NCBI GenBank assembly: GCA_036389715.1
Contig: DASVWH010000123.1
Coordinates: forward strand, 1 to 32,075
Direction: 5' to 3'
Length of the DNA: 32,075 nucleotides
DNA from: DASVWH01 sp036389715
Lineage (GTDB): Bacteria; Acidobacteriota; Blastocatellia; Pyrinomonadales; Pyrinomonadaceae
Each line of letters begins with the position of its first letter. Within the stretch, counting starts at the first letter, position 1. The notes under the pieces are model-generated. The model made no database searches. It was not told where the DNA came from and worked only from the letters and a program-made list of their open reading frames with translations. Positions 29,607 to 32,075 of the stretch are shown here, piece after piece. Made by a program: the position numbers and the translations under genes.

Positions 29607-29766
29607 TCTCTTTCGATATTCCTGTAGCTGAAAGACCGCGGCCCGGGTTGACGCCCGGGTTTTGAGCACTCGCCTGCAAACGGCATCCAATCTACATCAG
29701 GGGAAGCGCCCTTGAGAAGCCTGACACTGCGTGTCCGGGCGAGGGCTGGCTGACCCTGCGGCTGCG

Positions 29767-30693
29767 CTACAGCATCCGGGCATAAATTTCGGCGATAGCG
29801 AAAGCCTCTTTCCAGGAGCCGGAGGCATCATCTATCTCCCAGGAGGCGGAAAGAACTGCTTCGCAGAGTCCCCAGCCAATCAATCTCCGGCGGTCGAAGC
29901 CGAGCAGCTCGCAAAACTGCTCGACGCGCCGCGCGAGCACCTGCCGCGTATCCATTTCGGTTAATAATTGCGGCAGCGGGTTGCGTAGAAAGGCGCAGGC
30001 CTCGTATGCGGGCTCACCGACGACCCCCTTCGGGTCAATGGCCAGCCAGGAATCGCGCGCCGACTTGACGATATTATCCTGATGCAAATCCCCGTGCAGG
30101 AGCACTGCTTCATCCATCGAGGCGAGGAGGCGGGCACAGACCTGCTCGGCCAGTGCAAAGAGCCCCGCGGGCAAAGGGCCAGAGCTGCCGCCGAAGCGCT
30201 CGCGCACCCGCGCCAGCCCCGCGAACCAATCGCCAACCGAAGGGAATGAATGCTCCGGCGGCACGGGCGCTCTGAGTTTGCGCATCATTTCGGCCGCGAT
30301 GCCGACGGCCTCTGCATCATCCTCCAGCGCGAGCAGGGACGTGCCGGGCAGGAGGCGCTCTAAGAGCATTACCCCACGCCCGGCGTCGGCTTCGAGCAAC
30401 TTCACGGCCCCGTGCCCGTCGAAGCGTCGCAGCGCCACGATCTCCGTCAATATCTCTCGATTCGGAACACCGGCCTTGAGCACCACCTGCGTCCCGTCGG
30501 CGCGGGTGGCGGGCGCGACGTAGTTGATGGAGAGGTTCGCAAAGGGCTGTTCGAGACTGATGGCCCAGCGGGCGGCGGTCTCGGCGATCAAGGTGTTCAG
30601 CCCGGCGAGCCAGTCTCTTCCGCTCTCGCCGAAGTAGAGCAGAATATTACGCCTCATCCTTTCGGGAATCGGTCCGACCTCGTGATTCATCAT
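29767..30693 (-). CDS. APH(6)/hydroxyurea-kinase-like phosphotransferase
   Basis: The 308-residue product fits the streptomycin 6-kinase/hydroxyurea resistance kinase family: QVVLKAGVP with Lys73 for ATP, the catalytic loop LLHGDLHQDNIV (Asp202, Asn207) and the metal site LAIDPKGVVGEPAYE (Asp220). MLLERLLPGTSL is the hinge-like block. The family phosphorylates aminoglycosides or small hydroxyl compounds. In an environmental chromosome the native substrate is unknown and resistance should not be assumed. Two adjacent ATGs (30693 and 30690) are equally possible starts. The asparagine synthase gene ends 91 nt upstream on the same strand. Confidence 0.85.
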   Translation of the reverse strand: MMNHEVGPIPERMRRNILLYFGESGRDWLAGLNTLIAETAARWAISLEQPFANLSINYVAPATRADGTQVVLKAGVPNREILTEIVALRRFDGHGAVKLLEADAGRGVMLLERLLPGTSLLALEDDAEAVGIAAEMMRKLRAPVPPEHSFPSVGDWFAGLARVRERFGGSSGPLPAGLFALAEQVCARLLASMDEAVLLHGDLHQDNIVKSARDSWLAIDPKGVVGEPAYEACAFLRNPLPQLLTEMDTRQVLARRVEQFCELLGFDRRRLIGWGLCEAVLSASWEIDDASGSWKEAFAIAEIYARML

Positions 30694-30783
30694 TTCGAGA
30701 GGGTCGCCCGGCGGCCCTTGAAAGGGACCGCGATTGAAACGGACCGGCGTTCGCGCCGCTCGATTGGGCTGCGGGCCGGGCTT

Positions 30784-32075
30784 TTAAGGCTGCCGGGCGG
30801 CCGGGGCATCAATAAAGGTGCGCTGCCACATTTCGAGCATCAGGAGCTGGAAGACTTGCAGGTTGTAGTCCTCGCGCCCGGACAGATTGGCCGCGATGAT
30901 GCGCCGGACTTCCGCCGCGTCAAAGAGGCCGCGACGGCGGATGCTCTCGTCCGATAGGAGGTCTGCGATGAGCGGGCCGAGCGGCCCCCGCAGCCACGAA
31001 CGAATGGGAGCGCCGAAGCCCGCCTTCTTTCGCCAGACCACTTCGCGCGGCAACAGCTGCTCGGCCACCCGCTTGAGAATGTACTTGCGCTTGAGCCCGC
31101 GCAGCTTCAGGTCCGGCGGCATTCTGGCGGCCAGCTCGACCAGCTCGTAGTTGAGAAACGGGACGCGCACTTCCAGGTTCGCGGCCATGGAGGTCTTGTC
31201 CGTCGTCGTCAGGTTGAGGCACGGCAGAAAAGTCTTGAGGTCTACGTAGAGCAGGCGATTGATGGGCGCTGCACGCTTGACGCGCTCGAAGTAGCGGCGG
31301 TGCTCGGCGTAGGCATCCATCCCGCGCGTCGCCGCGCGCATGTCGTCCGAATAGAGGCTCTCCTTCGCCCTGTCCGTGAAGTACGTTCCGTAGCCAAGGT
31401 AGCGTTCCTCGAAATCGAGCGCGGCGCTGCGGGCGAACTTCTTGGCGTTGCGCAGCGGGGCCGTCAGCTTTCCGGGCAGGCCGCCGGGCAGCAGCTCGGC
31501 CATCGTCCTCATCAGGGGCCTGCGCAGCATGCCCGGCACCGGGTCGAACGCGCCCGCGATCTTCATGGCCATCTGTCTTGGATAGCCCGCGAAGACTTCG
31601 TCGCCGCCCATCCCGGAGAGCATCACGGTCAGGCGCTCGCGTGCGGCGCGCGCGACCAGGTAGCTCGGAATCGCCATGTCGATCGCGGGCTCGTCCATCT
31701 GATAGACGAGTTTCGGCAGCAGCTCGGCCACGTCCGGCTTGAGCATGATTTCTTGGTAATCGGTGTCGAGCAGCTGGCCGACGCGCCGCGCCCAGACGAC
31801 ATCGTCCGGGATTATGTCATAGCGCAGGTCTTCGGCTTCGATGCCGATGGTATAGGTCGAGACCCTGCGCCCGCCGCTGTGATTCTTCATCAGGGCGACG
31901 ATGGTTGACGAATCGATCCCGCCGGAGAGAAACGAGCCGAGCGGCACGTCGGCGACCATCTCCATCCCGACGACGCGGTCGAGCGTTTCCAGCACGCGCT
32001 CCTCCCACCACGCCTGCCCCTTTCCCTCTTCAATCTCGTCGAAGGAAACGTCCCACCATTCGCGGACGCCGAGGT
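30784..32075 (-). CDS. Asparagine synthase (second homologue, N-terminal part off window)
   Basis: The frame is open from the window edge (reading LGVREWWDVSFDEIEE) to the stop at 30784, giving 430 codons. An internal GTG at 31995 is not the start. The visible part is the ATP-dependent synthetase domain: FLSGGIDSSTIVALM (pyrophosphatase loop), MLSGMGGDEVFAGYPRQMAM, TDKTSMAANLEVRVPFLNYE and LKYILKR-like KRKYILKRVAEQLLP. The glutaminase domain with its N-terminal Cys must lie beyond 32075. It differs clearly from the homologue at 16567-18504, so the two are not a recent duplication. Function is presumably amidotransfer to an acid, perhaps in surface-polymer synthesis rather than bulk asparagine supply. 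Confidence 0.9.
   Translation of the reverse strand, partial: LGVREWWDVSFDEIEEGKGQAWWEERVLETLDRVVGMEMVADVPLGSFLSGGIDSSTIVALMKNHSGGRRVSTYTIGIEAEDLRYDIIPDDVVWARRVGQLLDTDYQEIMLKPDVAELLPKLVYQMDEPAIDMAIPSYLVARAARERLTVMLSGMGGDEVFAGYPRQMAMKIAGAFDPVPGMLRRPLMRTMAELLPGGLPGKLTAPLRNAKKFARSAALDFEERYLGYGTYFTDRAKESLYSDDMRAATRGMDAYAEHRRYFERVKRAAPINRLLYVDLKTFLPCLNLTTTDKTSMAANLEVRVPFLNYELVELAARMPPDLKLRGLKRKYILKRVAEQLLPREVVWRKKAGFGAPIRSWLRGPLGPLIADLLSDESIRRRGLFDAAEVRRIIAANLSGREDYNLQVFQLLMLEMWQRTFIDAPAARQP

Overview
This window looks like bacterial chromosome from a GC-rich, Gram-negative-type soil or sediment lineage. Acidobacteriota (Blastocatellia-like) is my best guess. It rests on the mix of families (Uma2, DUF1028, M20 and S8 secreted hydrolases, DUF354, paired asparagine synthases in a polysaccharide locus) and on the W/H hexapeptide repeats of the S8 protease. 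That is inference, not proof. No rRNA, tRNA or CRISPR array was found.

Region 1 (1-6523) is a visibly AT-richer accessory island. It holds two copies of an unusual transposase with an N-terminal SWIM zinc finger, pointing away from each other. Copy 1 runs off the left edge and copy 2 is complete. Between them lie a 54-residue KGG/AARKAAKKRW-type small gene, a candidate structured ncRNA of about 267 nt with its own promoter and terminator, and about 400 bp packed with palindromes. Then comes a compact symmetric module (2566-6523) bounded by a 19-bp perfect direct repeat and, inside that, by 20-bp-period TTTTTGAGGCA repeats. From a central divergent promoter, a zinc-ribbon/winged-helix protein, a DUF488 protein and a dual-OB-like protein are read leftwards, and the SWIM transposase and a trypsin-like protease are read rightwards. 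The rightward promoter has a 22-bp palindrome lying between its -35 and -10 boxes. I consider this module the best candidate for an undescribed mobile or defence-like system.

Region 2 (6524-12378) holds a secreted subtilisin-like (S8) protease ending in 34 hexapeptide repeats of two strictly alternating types, an O-antigen-ligase-like membrane protein with an embedded PDZ-like domain (minus strand), and a secreted M20 metallopeptidase (plus strand).

Region 3 (12497-24512, all minus strand) is an exopolysaccharide/O-antigen type biosynthesis operon. In transcription order it encodes a sugar-nucleotide epimerase, a GT-C membrane glycosyltransferase, two SAM methyltransferases, a Uma2 nuclease-like protein, a GT2 transferase, asparagine synthase, an alpha/alpha-toroid protein, a DUF354 GT-B-like protein and a polyprenyl-phosphate sugar phosphotransferase. 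Several genes overlap by ATGA. Three wider gaps are each filled by a pair of inverted heptanucleotide-repeat arms, which even supply the last codons and stop codons of the upstream genes.

Region 4 (24567-32075) is mixed: an internally deleted gene remnant, a small basic protein, an amidase with an in-frame TGA where Trp is expected, a GNAT acetyltransferase and a DUF1028 protein (overlapping), a TIGR01777-type epimerase, an APH(6)/hydroxyurea-kinase-like phosphotransferase, and the C-terminal part of a second asparagine synthase running off the right edge.
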